From positions 248,001-312,000 of the forward strand of contig NZ_JAHSTW010000004.1 in assembly GCF_019145195.1 (NCBI RefSeq): a stretch of 64,000 bases of DNA. The letters are read 5' to 3'. The notes below the pieces were generated by a model, which was given only the letters and a program-made list of their open reading frames with translations, had not been told where the DNA came from and searched no databases. This stretch comes from Pseudomonas siliginis (GTDB lineage Bacteria; Pseudomonadota; Gammaproteobacteria; Pseudomonadales; Pseudomonadaceae). The translations under genes and the position numbers were made by a program. Below, piece after piece: positions 37,464 through 46,170 of the stretch (its first letter is position 1; each line of letters starts with the position of its first letter).

Positions 37464-37485
37464 ACGCGACACTGAAACGTCGCGT
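37464..37485 (+). promoter_or_regulatory. Hairpin/inverted repeat upstream of brnQ
   Basis: ACGCGAC and GTCGCGT form a 7+7 perfect inverted repeat with an 8-base loop, about 190 bases before brnQ. The rest of the 37415-37676 stretch shows nothing else that I can assign. Confidence 0.35.
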
Positions 37486-37676
37486 ATCGGATAGTTCGCC
37501 CTCCAACAGTGCGTTTGTCAGCCAAATTCGTTAGGCTGGCCGCCATTTTTGCGTCCGCCGCCCACAAGGCAGCTACGCGCTTTAAGGGTCAGTCCCATAC
37601 GGATCGACAGCATTTCCCTAATCCAACAGGGCAATCCCCCTCTAAATTCCGATTTCAGTAGTGTGGTATTACCTTA

Positions 37677-38990
37677 ATGAAAGTTTTGAAAGGTCAGGAC
37701 ATCCTGGCACTTGGTTTTATGACGTTTGCCCTGTTTGTCGGGGCCGGTAACATCATTTTCCCGCCGATCGTCGGCTTGCAGGCCGGGCCTCACGTCTGGA
37801 TGGCCGCACTGGGCTTCCTGATTACCGCCGTTGGTTTGCCGGTGGTCACCGTGGTGGCGCTGGCCAAGGTCGGCGGTGCGATGGATGCGCTGAGCAGCCC
37901 GATCGGCAAGATCGCCGGCGGTATCCTCGCGGCGGCATGCTACTTGGCCGTGGGTCCGCTGTTCGCCACCCCGCGTACCGCGACCGTATCCTTCGAGGTA
38001 GGTCTGGCGCCATTGACCGGTGAAAGCCCGCTGGCGCTGTTCCTCTACAGCTCGGTGTACTTCCTGCTGGTGTTCTTCATTTCGCTCTACCCTGGGCGGT
38101 TGCTGGATACCGTGGGCCGTTTCCTCGCGCCGCTGAAAATCATTGCACTGGCAGTACTGGGCATCGCCGCGTTCGCCTTGCCGGCGGGTGACATCGGTCA
38201 CGGCACACCGGAATATGTGGCGGCACCGTTCTCTCAGGGCTTCATCAATGGTTACCTGACCATGGATACCCTCGGCGCACTGGTATTCGGCATCGTTATC
38301 GTCAACGCGATCCGCTCCCGTGGCGTCGAGTCGCCGGCGCTGATCACCCGTTACGCGATCATTGCCGGGCTGATTGCCGGCGTGGGTCTGGCACTGGTCT
38401 ACGTCAGCCTGTTCCGCCTCGGGTCCGGCAGCCATGAAGTCGCAGTCGGCGCCACCAACGGCGCGGCGGTGTTGCATGCTTACGTGCAGCACACCTTCGG
38501 TTCGCTGGGCAGTGGTTTCCTTGCGGTGCTGATCTCGCTGGCGTGTCTGGTCACGGCGGTCGGTCTGACCTGTGCCTGTGCTGAATACTTCAGCCGTGTG
38601 CTGCCGCTGTCCTACAAGACGCTGGTGATTATCCTCGCAGCGTTTTCGCTGCTGGTCTCCAACCTCGGTCTGACCAAACTGATCGCCTTCTCGATTCCGG
38701 TACTCACCGCGATCTACCCGCCGTGCATCGTTCTGGTCGCACTGAGCTTCTGCAAGGATTTCTGGCATGAGCACGGGCGCATTCTTGGGCCGGTGATGCT
38801 GGTTTCCTTCGTTTTCGGCACCATCGACGCCCTGAAAGGCGCTGGTCTGGCCGACTGGATGCCAACTCAGCTGACCCATCTGCCGCTGAGCGAGCAAGGG
38901 CTGGCATGGCTGGTGCCATGCGTGATGACCCTGGTGGTCGCCGTGGTCTGTGATCGCCTGCTGGGCAAGCGCAGCGAAGTGACTGCCTGA
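37677..38990 (+). CDS. brnQ: Branched-chain amino acid:cation symporter BrnQ
   Basis: 437 residues with about twelve helices, LIVCS family. [34 protein letters not shown] is the family start. [47 protein letters not shown] and [24 protein letters not shown] are further signatures. It imports Leu, Ile and Val with Na+. From memory, Pseudomonas calls it BraB or BraZ. It has its own terminator. Confidence 0.95.
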   Translation: MKVLKGQDILALGFMTFALFVGAGNIIFPPIVGLQAGPHVWMAALGFLITAVGLPVVTVVALAKVGGAMDALSSPIGKIAGGILAAACYLAVGPLFATPRTATVSFEVGLAPLTGESPLALFLYSSVYFLLVFFISLYPGRLLDTVGRFLAPLKIIALAVLGIAAFALPAGDIGHGTPEYVAAPFSQGFINGYLTMDTLGALVFGIVIVNAIRSRGVESPALITRYAIIAGLIAGVGLALVYVSLFRLGSGSHEVAVGATNGAAVLHAYVQHTFGSLGSGFLAVLISLACLVTAVGLTCACAEYFSRVLPLSYKTLVIILAAFSLLVSNLGLTKLIAFSIPVLTAIYPPCIVLVALSFCKDFWHEHGRILGPVMLVSFVFGTIDALKGAGLADWMPTQLTHLPLSEQGLAWLVPCVMTLVVAVVCDRLLGKRSEVTA

Positions 38991-39033
38991 CGTGATGTGA
39001 CCCGCCACAAGCGGGTCAGGCACGGTTAAACAG

Positions 39034-39068
39034 AAATGCCCCGTATCAATCGATACGGGGCATTTTTT
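39034..39068 (+). terminator. Rho-independent terminator after brnQ
   Basis: AATGCCCCGTATC-AATC-GATACGGGGCATT is followed by a T-run. Confidence 0.95.
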
Positions 39069-39129
39069 ATGCGCGTGAGGCAGTGTCTTTTTCCCTGAAC
39101 TAACGTCGAAGGGTTGCCGAAATCGTTAC

Positions 39130-39218
39130 GTGGGAGCGAGCCTGCTCGCGAATGCGTTGTGTCAGCCGCCATGAATGTTGCGTGGTACGCCGCTTTCGCG
39201 AGCAGGCTCGCTCCCACA
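39130..39218. repeat. REP pair (family A)
   Basis: Inverted copies about 40 bases before the DUF599 gene. Here the REP lies between co-directional genes, near a promoter side. Confidence 0.95.
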
Positions 39219-39256
39219 GGTCATTCATACCGTGATCACATTTCACAAGGAATTGC

Positions 39257-39994
39257 ATGTCGTTCATCCAAGCCAATCTGAGCCACTTGCTCGCCGCCGT
39301 CTGGTTCGTCGTCTGCTGGGGCGGTTACACCCGTTATGCCACCTGGAAGGCCCGTGATACGGCGTGTCTGGCCAGTGTGTTGCACCTTTACCGCGAAGAC
39401 TGGATGCGCCGCATGCTGCTGCGTGACAACCGCATCGCCGATGCCAGCGTGATCGGCAATCTGGAGCGCAACGCGTCGTTCTTCGCCTCCAGCACGCTGA
39501 TCATCCTTGCCGGTATCCTCACCGTGCTCGGTGCGTCCGACCGAGCCGTGTCGTTGTTGGCGGATATTCCGATGGTGCAGCAGGCGTCGCAGGGCATGTC
39601 GGAGATCAAGTTGCTGTGCCTGGCACTGGTGTTCGTCTATGCGTTCTTCACGTTCAGCTGGTGCATGCGTCAGTACAACTTCGCGGCGATTCTGGTCGGT
39701 TCAGCGCCGATGATCGGCGAGCGCCAAGTGACCGAGCAGGAACGCAAAGCCTTCGCTTCACGGGCGGCGCGGGTGATTTCGATGGCGGCCAACCAGTTCA
39801 ACTTCGGCCTGCGTTCTTATTACTTCGGCATGAGCATGCTGGCGTGGTTCGTCAGCCCGTGGCTGTTCATGATCATGAGCGCGGGAGTCGTGGTGGTTTT
39901 GTATCGCCGCGAGTTTCATTCCGACGTTCTCGATGTCATGGTCTATACCCCTACAGAGGCGCCCGTCCCTGAGGCGAACAAAGAGGCTGTTTGA
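39257..39994 (+). CDS. DUF599 family membrane protein
   Basis: 245 residues with about four helices (10-25, 75-95, 115-140 and 190-215). WGGYTRYATWKARDTACLASVLHLYREDWMRRMLLRDNRIADASVIGNLERNASFFASSTLIILAGI is the DUF599 core. Function unknown. ATG 39257 follows CACAAGGAATTGC. Its stop overlaps the next gene (TGATG), so the two membrane proteins are made together. Confidence 0.9.
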   Translation: MSFIQANLSHLLAAVWFVVCWGGYTRYATWKARDTACLASVLHLYREDWMRRMLLRDNRIADASVIGNLERNASFFASSTLIILAGILTVLGASDRAVSLLADIPMVQQASQGMSEIKLLCLALVFVYAFFTFSWCMRQYNFAAILVGSAPMIGERQVTEQERKAFASRAARVISMAANQFNFGLRSYYFGMSMLAWFVSPWLFMIMSAGVVVVLYRREFHSDVLDVMVYTPTEAPVPEANKEAV

Positions 39995-40395
39995 TGAGTA
40001 TTCCGTTCTGGTGTGTGTTTATCAGTGCTTTATTGATCTACGTGGCGCGTATGCCGGTGGCCAAGGCCATGAAAGAGCAGGGCGGGTATGACAATCACTT
40101 GCCGCGGCAGCAGCAGGCGCAGTTGACCGGCTTCGGTGCGAGGGCGCTGGCGGCCCATCAGAACAGCATCGAAGCCTTCATCCTCTTCGCCGTCGGCGTG
40201 CTGATGGCGCATACCACGCAAACCGCGGGTTGGCTGATCGATGCGCTGGCGATCATCTTCGTGATCTCGCGGATTTTCTATCTGTGGTTCTATCTGGCCG
40301 ATCTGGCGAAGTTGCGCAGCCTGATGTGGCTAGTTGGCTTCATCTGTTCGCTGTTGCTGATGATTAGTCCGACTTTTAGAACCGTGTTGCTCTAA
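39994..40395 (+). CDS. MAPEG family membrane protein
   Basis: 133 residues with four helices. GFGARALAAHQNSIEAFILFAVGVLMAH matches the MAPEG block (R-x3-AHxNxxE), and FVISRIFYLWFYLADLAKLRSLMWLVGF is the second. MAPEG proteins use glutathione in eicosanoid or detoxification chemistry in eukaryotes; the bacterial role is mostly unknown. I use ATG 39994 rather than the TTG just before it. Confidence 0.9.
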   Translation: MSIPFWCVFISALLIYVARMPVAKAMKEQGGYDNHLPRQQQAQLTGFGARALAAHQNSIEAFILFAVGVLMAHTTQTAGWLIDALAIIFVISRIFYLWFYLADLAKLRSLMWLVGFICSLLLMISPTFRTVLL

Positions 40396-40411
40396 TCGGT
40401 AAATCGCAGGC

Positions 40412-40443
40412 AAAAGAAAACCCGCACTTGGCGGGTTTTCTTT
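40412..40443. terminator. Bidirectional terminator
   Basis: AAAGAAAACCCGC-ACTTG-GCGGGTTTTCTTT lies between the convergent MAPEG and small lipoprotein genes and has T-runs both ways. Confidence 0.9.
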
Positions 40444-40456
40444 CACACCACAAAGC

Positions 40457-40693
40457 TTATTGCTTTTTGGCGGCTTCTTCTTGAGCAGCGGCGTTCGATT
40501 CAGCCTGAGCTTTGGCAGCTTCGGCGTTTTCTTTTGCTGCGTCGTTCACTTTATCCTGAGCTTTGTTCATGTCTTGCTGAGCTTGCTCAGCATGTTGGTT
40601 TGCATCTTGAGCTTTGTCCTCGGATTTTTTATCGCAGGCAGCGAGACCGAGGGAAGCGGTCAACATCAAGGCAATAGCTAAAGTCTTACGCAT
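40457..40693 (-). CDS. Small Ala/Gln/Lys-rich lipoprotein
   Basis: 78 residues. The signal MRKTLAIALMLTASLGLAAC ends in a clear lipobox (LAAC), so Cys20 is lipidated. The mature part, about 58 residues, is highly charged and nearly all helix-forming (AQDANQHAEQAQQDMNKAQD, AAKENAEAAKAQAESNAAAQ), ending AAKKQ. It suggests a coiled coil comparable to OprI/Lpp in style, though not a homologue I recognise. AAGGAGA lies ten bases before ATG 40693; the upstream in-frame start at 40762 has no such site. Confidence 0.8.
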   Translation of the reverse strand: MRKTLAIALMLTASLGLAACDKKSEDKAQDANQHAEQAQQDMNKAQDKVNDAAKENAEAAKAQAESNAAAQEEAAKKQ

Positions 40694-40851
40694 GGGGTGT
40701 ATCTCCTTATGGAAAATAACTACTGGCCTTAAGAACTCGGCGCTACGGGTTAAGTTCCTCAATTGTTTCAGATATATAAGTTTGTTTTATCACGGAACTT
40801 TTGCCGCTTTTCTCACTACTGGCACAAGGCCCAAACGCGAGTAATTATCAC

Positions 40852-41328
40852 ATGGCCGAAAACCCCGTTTTTGAGCGCGCGACGCGCTTTTTATCGGCAT
40901 TGCGCCACTGTCAGGTCCTCGGTCTGCAGGTGCACAGTGCCTCCAGCGAAGGGCTGACGGTGATCCTGCCGTACAGCGAAAAAATCGTCGGCAATCCCGA
41001 AACCGGAGTCATTCATGGCGGCGCCATCACTTCGCTGATGGACACCGCCTGCGGCATGTCGACACTGTGCGTGCTGCCGGAGTTCGAAGTCTGTCCGACC
41101 CTCGATCTGCGCATCGACTACATGCACGCCGCTGAACCGAACAAAGCCGTGTACGGATTTGCCCAGTGCTACCGCGTCACCACCGACGTGATCTTTGCCC
41201 GTGGTTTTGCCTACCAGGACGATCCCGAGCAACCGATTGCCCACGTCGTCGGCACATTCATGCGCATGGGCATCGGCCTGAAGGGCAGCAAAGGTTTCGC
41301 GGGCGCGATCAAGGGAGCGAGCCAATGA
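40852..41328 (+). CDS. PaaI-type hotdog thioesterase
   Basis: 158 residues with a single hotdog fold. The catalytic-region block is GNPETGVIHGGAITSLMDTACGMST, followed by PTLDLRIDYMHAAEPNKAVYGFAQCYRVTTDVIFARGFAYQ. The family hydrolyses acyl-CoA thioesters; substrate unknown. Start ATG 40852. It overlaps the next hotdog gene by four bases (ATGA). Confidence 0.88.
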   Translation: MAENPVFERATRFLSALRHCQVLGLQVHSASSEGLTVILPYSEKIVGNPETGVIHGGAITSLMDTACGMSTLCVLPEFEVCPTLDLRIDYMHAAEPNKAVYGFAQCYRVTTDVIFARGFAYQDDPEQPIAHVVGTFMRMGIGLKGSKGFAGAIKGASQ

Positions 41329-41777
41329 GCAACGATCTCAGGGAGCAGCTGCAACAGGCCCACGCGCAGGGCGATTACACGCCGCTGCTGGCGTTGATTC
41401 CTTATGCCGGGCTGATCGGTATCGAGTGCTCGCGAGTCGGCGATGAGTTGCTGTTCAAGCTGCCGGCGAACAAGGACAACATTGGTAACCCTTTATTGCC
41501 GGCGATCCACGGCGGGGTGATTGCCGGCTTCATGGAGCTGGCCGCAGCCCTGCATCTGCTGATTTTCACCGGCACGCCGGGTGTGCCGAAGATCATCGAT
41601 TTTTCCCTCGATTACCTGCGCGCCGGGCAGTTTCGCGACACTTGGGCCAGGTGTCAGGTCTGCCGTCAGGGCCGTCGCGTCGCTAACGTAGCGGTAACTG
41701 CCTGGCAGAGTACCGAGGGCGAACCGATCGCCACCGCCCGCGCGCACTTCAAAATTGATGAGCCCTTGAAATCCTGA
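41325..41777 (+). CDS. Second PaaI-type hotdog thioesterase
   Basis: 150 residues, same fold as its neighbour. IPYAGLIGIECSRVGDELLFKL leads to GNPLLPAIHGGVIAGFMELAAALHL with the same HGG block, and then IIDFSLDYLRAGQFRDTWARCQVCRQGRRVANVAVTAW. The two genes are coupled by ATGA and are only distantly similar, so they may form a heteromer. The heat-shock-type promoter of htpG starts inside the last codons. Confidence 0.86.
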   Translation: MSNDLREQLQQAHAQGDYTPLLALIPYAGLIGIECSRVGDELLFKLPANKDNIGNPLLPAIHGGVIAGFMELAAALHLLIFTGTPGVPKIIDFSLDYLRAGQFRDTWARCQVCRQGRRVANVAVTAWQSTEGEPIATARAHFKIDEPLKS

Positions 41778-41792
41778 GCAGCGCCCCCAACT
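41765..41792 (+). promoter_or_regulatory. sigma32-type promoter of htpG
   Basis: CTTGAAA (41765-41771), a 13-base spacer, then CCCCAACT (41785-41792). This compares with the heat-shock consensus CTTGAAA and CCCCATNT. It overlaps the end of the upstream thioesterase gene and sits about 70 bases before the htpG start. Confidence 0.7.
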
Positions 41793-41859
41793 CAGATGAC
41801 AACCCGCCGCAGACCATTTCGGGTCGCGGCCACTGCCATCTGATTGGAGTTTGATGACC

Positions 41860-43764
41860 ATGAGTGTGGAAACTCAAAAGGAAACCCTGGGCTTCCAGAC
41901 CGAGGTAAAGCAGCTGCTGCACCTCATGATCCATTCGCTGTATTCGAATAAGGAAATTTTCCTTCGCGAATTGATCTCGAACGCCTCTGACGCTGTCGAC
42001 AAGCTGCGCTTCGAAGCCCTGGCCAAGCCTGAGTTGCTCGAAGGTGGTGCTGACCTGAAAATCCGTGTGAGCTTCGACAAGGACGCCAAGACCGTCACTC
42101 TCGAAGACAACGGTATCGGCATGAACCGTGACGATGTGATCACCCACCTGGGTACCATCGCCAAATCCGGCACCGCCGATTTCATGAAAAACCTGTCCGG
42201 CGATCAGAAGAAAGATTCGCACCTGATTGGCCAGTTCGGTGTCGGCTTCTACTCGGCCTTCATCGTTGCCGACAAGGTTGACGTTTACAGCCGTCGCGCC
42301 GGCACCGATGCCAGCGAAGGCGTGCACTGGTCGTCGAAAGGCGAGGGCGAGTTCGAAGTCGCCACCATCGACAAGCCAGAGCGCGGCACCCGCATCGTCC
42401 TGCACCTGAAATCCGGCGAAGACGAATTCGCGGATGGCTGGCGTCTGCGCAACATCATCAAGAAGTACTCCGACCACATTGCTTTGCCGATCGAACTGCC
42501 GAAGGAAGTCACTCCGGCCGAAGGCGAAGAGGCTCCAGCCGTTGAATGGGAAACCGTCAACCGCGCCAGCGCCCTGTGGACCCGTCCGCGCACTGAAGTC
42601 AAGGACGAGGAATACCAGGAGTTCTACAAACACATCGCTCACGACTTCGAGAATCCGCTGTCGTGGAGCCACAACAAGGTTGAAGGCAAGCTCGAGTACA
42701 GCTCGCTGCTGTACGTGCCGGCCCGCGCACCGTTCGACCTGTACCAGCGTGAAGCGCCGAAAGGCCTGAAGCTGTACGTGCAGCGTGTGTTTGTGATGGA
42801 TCAGGCCGAGTCGTTCCTGCCGCTGTACCTGCGCTTCATCAAAGGCGTGGTCGATTCCAACGACCTGTCGCTGAACGTGTCGCGTGAGATCCTGCAGAAA
42901 GACCCGATCATAGACTCGATGAAAACCGCGCTGACCAAGCGTGTGCTCGACATGCTGGAAAAACTGGCGAAGAACGAGCCTGAGCAATACAAGGGCTTCT
43001 GGAAGAACTTCGGTCAGGTCATGAAAGAAGGCCCGGCAGAAGATTTCGCCAACAAAGAGAAGATTGCCGGTCTGCTGCGTTTCGCATCGACCCAGGGCGA
43101 CGACGGCGAGCAGGTTGTCGGTCTGGCTGACTACCTGGCCCGCGCCAAGGAAGGTCAGGACAAGATCTACTACCTCACCGGCGAAACCTACGCGCAGGTC
43201 AAGAACAGCCCGCACCTGGAAGTCTTCCGCAAGAAAGGCATCGAAGTGCTGCTGCTGACCGATCGCATCGACGAGTGGCTGATGAGCTACCTCAGCGAAT
43301 TCGACGGCAAGACGTTTGTCGACGTGGCGCGCGGTGACCTCGATCTGGGCAACCTGGACTCGGAAGAGGACAAGAAAGCCGCTGAAGAAGTCGCCAAGTC
43401 CAAAGAGGGTCTGGTCGAGCGCCTGAAAACTGCGCTGGGTGATTCCGTGGCTGAAGTCCGCGTATCTCATCGTCTGACCGATTCGCCGGCCATTCTGGCC
43501 ATCGGCGAACAGGATCTGGGTCTGCAAATGCGCCAGATTCTCGAAGCCAGCGGGCAGAAAGTCCCGGATTCGAAGCCGATCTTCGAATTCAACCCGAGCC
43601 ACCCGCTGATCGAGAAACTCGATGGCGAGCAGAGCGAAGAGCGTTTTGGCGATCTGTCGCACATCCTCTTCGATCAGGCCGCCCTGGCGGCGGGCGACAG
43701 CTTGAAGGATCCGGCCGCTTATGTGCGCCGGCTGAACAAGCTGCTGGTTGAACTGTCGGTTTGA
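41860..43764 (+). CDS. htpG: Chaperone HtpG (Hsp90)
   Basis: 634 residues, the usual length. It is an ATP-driven dimeric chaperone. GHKL ATPase motifs are [39 protein letters not shown] and [16 protein letters not shown]. The middle domain has [18 protein letters not shown] with the catalytic Arg region. I chose ATG 41860 ([20 protein letters not shown]), ten bases after GGAG; ATG 41854 is an alternative. A sigma32 promoter lies upstream and a terminator follows. Confidence 0.98.
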   Translation: MSVETQKETLGFQTEVKQLLHLMIHSLYSNKEIFLRELISNASDAVDKLRFEALAKPELLEGGADLKIRVSFDKDAKTVTLEDNGIGMNRDDVITHLGTIAKSGTADFMKNLSGDQKKDSHLIGQFGVGFYSAFIVADKVDVYSRRAGTDASEGVHWSSKGEGEFEVATIDKPERGTRIVLHLKSGEDEFADGWRLRNIIKKYSDHIALPIELPKEVTPAEGEEAPAVEWETVNRASALWTRPRTEVKDEEYQEFYKHIAHDFENPLSWSHNKVEGKLEYSSLLYVPARAPFDLYQREAPKGLKLYVQRVFVMDQAESFLPLYLRFIKGVVDSNDLSLNVSREILQKDPIIDSMKTALTKRVLDMLEKLAKNEPEQYKGFWKNFGQVMKEGPAEDFANKEKIAGLLRFASTQGDDGEQVVGLADYLARAKEGQDKIYYLTGETYAQVKNSPHLEVFRKKGIEVLLLTDRIDEWLMSYLSEFDGKTFVDVARGDLDLGNLDSEEDKKAAEEVAKSKEGLVERLKTALGDSVAEVRVSHRLTDSPAILAIGEQDLGLQMRQILEASGQKVPDSKPIFEFNPSHPLIEKLDGEQSEERFGDLSHILFDQAALAAGDSLKDPAAYVRRLNKLLVELSV

Positions 43765-43776
43765 TCACGTTGTAGG

Positions 43777-43801
43777 AAAAACCCGCTTCGGCGGGTTTTT
43801 T
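43777..43801 (+). terminator. Rho-independent terminator after htpG
   Basis: AAAACCCGC-TTCG-GCGGGTTTTTT. Confidence 0.95.
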
Positions 43802-43833
43802 CGTTCTGGTGTTTACTCAATCAGGAGTCAGAA

Positions 43834-44562
43834 ATGAGCCAAGTCACTGTACGTTCCGTGGTCTATCAGATTGACGGCCAGGCCTATGAAGGTCGCCTGG
43901 CGTTCGACGCCGAGCACAAGGCTGCGCGCCCGGGTTTGCTGATGGCGCCGAACTGGATGGGCGTCAGCGCCGGTGCCGAAGACATCGCCAAAGCGGTAGC
44001 GGCAAAGGGTTACGTGGTGCTGATCGCGGATGTCTACGGCCAGAGCGTACGTCCGCAGAACGCAGACGAGGCGCTGGCAGCAATGATGCCGCTCAAGGAC
44101 GACCGCGCGCTGCTGCGCAAACGTCTGCAAGTGGCTTTCGAGCAATTGCAGAGCCAGGGCGAAGCCACGGTGGATACTTCGAAACTGGCGGTGTTCGGTT
44201 TCTGCTTCGGCGGTTGCTGTGCGCTGGATCTGGCGCGCACCGGCGCGCCGGTAAAAGCGGCGGTGTCGTTCCACGGCACGCTGGATTCGCCGAACCCGGC
44301 GGATGCGCAGAACATCAAGGGCTCGGTGCTGGTGCTGCATGGCGCGTCCGATCCGCTAGTGCCGAAGGAGCAACTGCCAGCGTTCGAAGATGAAATGAAC
44401 GCGGCGAAGGTCGACTGGCAACTGCTCAGCTATGGCGGTGCGGTGCACTCGTTTACCGATCCGCATGCCAACGTACCGGGCAAGATGATGTACGACGAAA
44501 AGACCGCCAAGCGCGCGTTCAAGTCGATGCATGATTTGCTGGATGAAGTGTTCAACGGCTGA
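43834..44562 (+). CDS. Dienelactone hydrolase family protein
   Basis: 242 residues, alpha/beta hydrolase. The nucleophile is Cys124 in FGFCFGGC, with D173 (HGASDPLV) and H205 (GGAVHSF) completing the DLH-type triad. No aromatic-degradation genes adjoin it, so it is probably a general carboxymethylenebutenolidase-like hydrolase rather than a true chlorocatechol enzyme. AATCAGGAGTCAGAA precedes ATG 43834. Confidence 0.92.
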   Translation: MSQVTVRSVVYQIDGQAYEGRLAFDAEHKAARPGLLMAPNWMGVSAGAEDIAKAVAAKGYVVLIADVYGQSVRPQNADEALAAMMPLKDDRALLRKRLQVAFEQLQSQGEATVDTSKLAVFGFCFGGCCALDLARTGAPVKAAVSFHGTLDSPNPADAQNIKGSVLVLHGASDPLVPKEQLPAFEDEMNAAKVDWQLLSYGGAVHSFTDPHANVPGKMMYDEKTAKRAFKSMHDLLDEVFNG

Positions 44563-44605
44563 GTCAGTTTTCAGGCGCTGACTTGATCGGTGTCTGATCT
44601 GGCCT

Positions 44606-44675
44606 CTTCGCGAGCAGGCTCGCTCCCACAGGGAATGCATCACTAACCACTGTGGGAGCGAGCCTGCTCGCGAAG
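44606..44675. repeat. REP pair (family A)
   Basis: Inverted copies between convergent genes. Confidence 0.95.
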
Positions 44676-44699
44676 ACTGACTGAGGCCCTCTACAAATC

Positions 44700-45563
44700 T
44701 CAGGGTAGTTCGATCCGCTCGACTTCCCCCGGCACCGTCGGCCAATCCCCGGCCGCCCACTTGCGCCGTGCCTCATCAATCGCCGCCGGATCGCTTGCAA
44801 CAAAATTCCAGTTGATCCGCCTCGGACCGTCCAGCGCCGCGCCGCCGAACACCACTGCGTGCACATCGCTTTCGGCAAACAGGCTCGTCTCTTCGCCGGC
44901 TGGCAACACCACCAGCGCATGCGGCTCGATCGCCTCGCCATTCAACTGCGCATCACCGCTCAACACATACACCGCGCGTTCTTCATGCTCGGTGGGAATC
45001 AGCAATGTGGTCGCGGTCTGCATCTTCACTTCGGCATACAGCGTAGGAGAAAGCACCGGGACCGGCGATTCCAGGCAAAAGCCTGACCCGGCAATCATGC
45101 GAATCTGCACGCCGAGGTTATCGCTGACCGGCAACGTCGCTGCCGGATGATGACTGTAATGCCCAGGGCCTTCTTCGTGTGCCTTGGGCGAGGCCAGCCA
45201 GACTTGCAGGCCGTGCAAAGTGAAGGTCTCGGCGAGCAGTGGCCCAGGCGTACGCTCGACGTGGGCGATGGCGCTGCCAGCGGTCATCCAGCTGACATCG
45301 CCGGCGCCGACCACCTGATCGGAGCCCAGGCTGTCCTTGTGCTGCAATTGCCCTTCGAACAGATAGGTAAGCGTCGACAGACCAATGTGCGGATGCTGTC
45401 GGATATCCATGCCTTTACCCGTCGGATAAATCGTCTCGAGCATGTGGTCGAAAAACACGAAAGGCCCGACGTTGCGGCATTTGGCTGACGGCAGCGGGCG
45501 CAGAATCGGCTGGCCTTCGACGTCTTCGGCGCGCGGGCGGATGATCAGGAGTGGCGTGTCCAT
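44700..45563 (-). CDS. Pirin family protein
   Basis: 287 residues, two cupin barrels. The metal site is in the first: GPFVFFDHMLETIYPTGKGMDIRQHPHIGLSTLTYLFEGQLQHKDS, with three His and a Glu downstream (WMTAGSAIAHVERTPGP). Bacterial pirins are iron proteins; some have quercetinase activity and one was reported to modulate pyruvate dehydrogenase. The role here is unknown. It lies 61 bases downstream of the OsmC gene on the same strand. Confidence 0.92.
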   Translation of the reverse strand: MDTPLLIIRPRAEDVEGQPILRPLPSAKCRNVGPFVFFDHMLETIYPTGKGMDIRQHPHIGLSTLTYLFEGQLQHKDSLGSDQVVGAGDVSWMTAGSAIAHVERTPGPLLAETFTLHGLQVWLASPKAHEEGPGHYSHHPAATLPVSDNLGVQIRMIAGSGFCLESPVPVLSPTLYAEVKMQTATTLLIPTEHEERAVYVLSGDAQLNGEAIEPHALVVLPAGEETSLFAESDVHAVVFGGAALDGPRRINWNFVASDPAAIDEARRKWAAGDWPTVPGEVERIELP

Positions 45564-45624
45564 GGTGCATTCCAGGCTGAGCGGGTGATGCCAGAAGCAT
45601 AACCCGCCGCTGGCATCAGGAGGA

Positions 45625-46041
45625 TTATTGGCTGTCGAAGCCTTGTGGTGCGTGGGTTTCGATGCTGACTTCGCTGGTGGTCATCAATTTGTGAATCGGG
45701 CAGCGATCGGCCACACGCAGCAGTTCCTCGCGCTGGGCGTCAGTCAGCACGCCTTTGAGCGTCAGGGTGACATGCAGGGCGTATTTGCCTTTCTGTTCCT
45801 GGCTGTTGTCGCGCTTCACTTCGACTCCCACGCCGGTCAGCGGGATGTCTTTTTTCTTCGCATACATTTTCACGGTCAGCGCTTTGCAGGCGCCCAGCGC
45901 AGCGTCGAAGTAATCGTGTGGCTCTGGCGCGGTGCCTTCACCCCCGGCGGTTTTCGGTACATCGGCAAACAATTCGTGGTCGTCGATCTGGACGGTGTGA
46001 CGAAAACCTTCGGCAGAGACGGTATTGACGGTAACAGTCAT
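45625..46041 (-). CDS. OsmC family protein (peroxide-type)
   Basis: 138 residues. C52 (GACKALTVKMYAKKK) and C114 (ADRCPIHKL) are the two redox cysteines of OsmC/Ohr/YhfA proteins, which reduce organic or fatty-acid peroxides. The region after C52 fits the YhfA/OsmC-like subgroup. I use ATG 46041 (MTVTVNTVSAEGF); the earlier ATG at 46104 adds a non-family leader. Confidence 0.9.
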   Translation of the reverse strand: MTVTVNTVSAEGFRHTVQIDDHELFADVPKTAGGEGTAPEPHDYFDAALGACKALTVKMYAKKKDIPLTGVGVEVKRDNSQEQKGKYALHVTLTLKGVLTDAQREELLRVADRCPIHKLMTTSEVSIETHAPQGFDSQ

Positions 46042-46170
46042 GGAAACCTCACAGGCGGCAGGAAAAATCGTTCGATCAAAGCAGACCTTGCAGTTATAGA
46101 GCATTCCCGGCAGTGGGCGTTCCGCTTTTCGGCAGGGATGAACCCTTGTCGTTCGGGCGCGGTCTAGGCT

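Noticed and set aside
37674..39023. 449-codon minus-strand frame over brnQ
   Set aside because: Antisense shadow of a membrane protein gene.
41749..43662. 637-codon minus-strand frame over htpG
   Set aside because: Antisense shadow; htpG is unambiguous.
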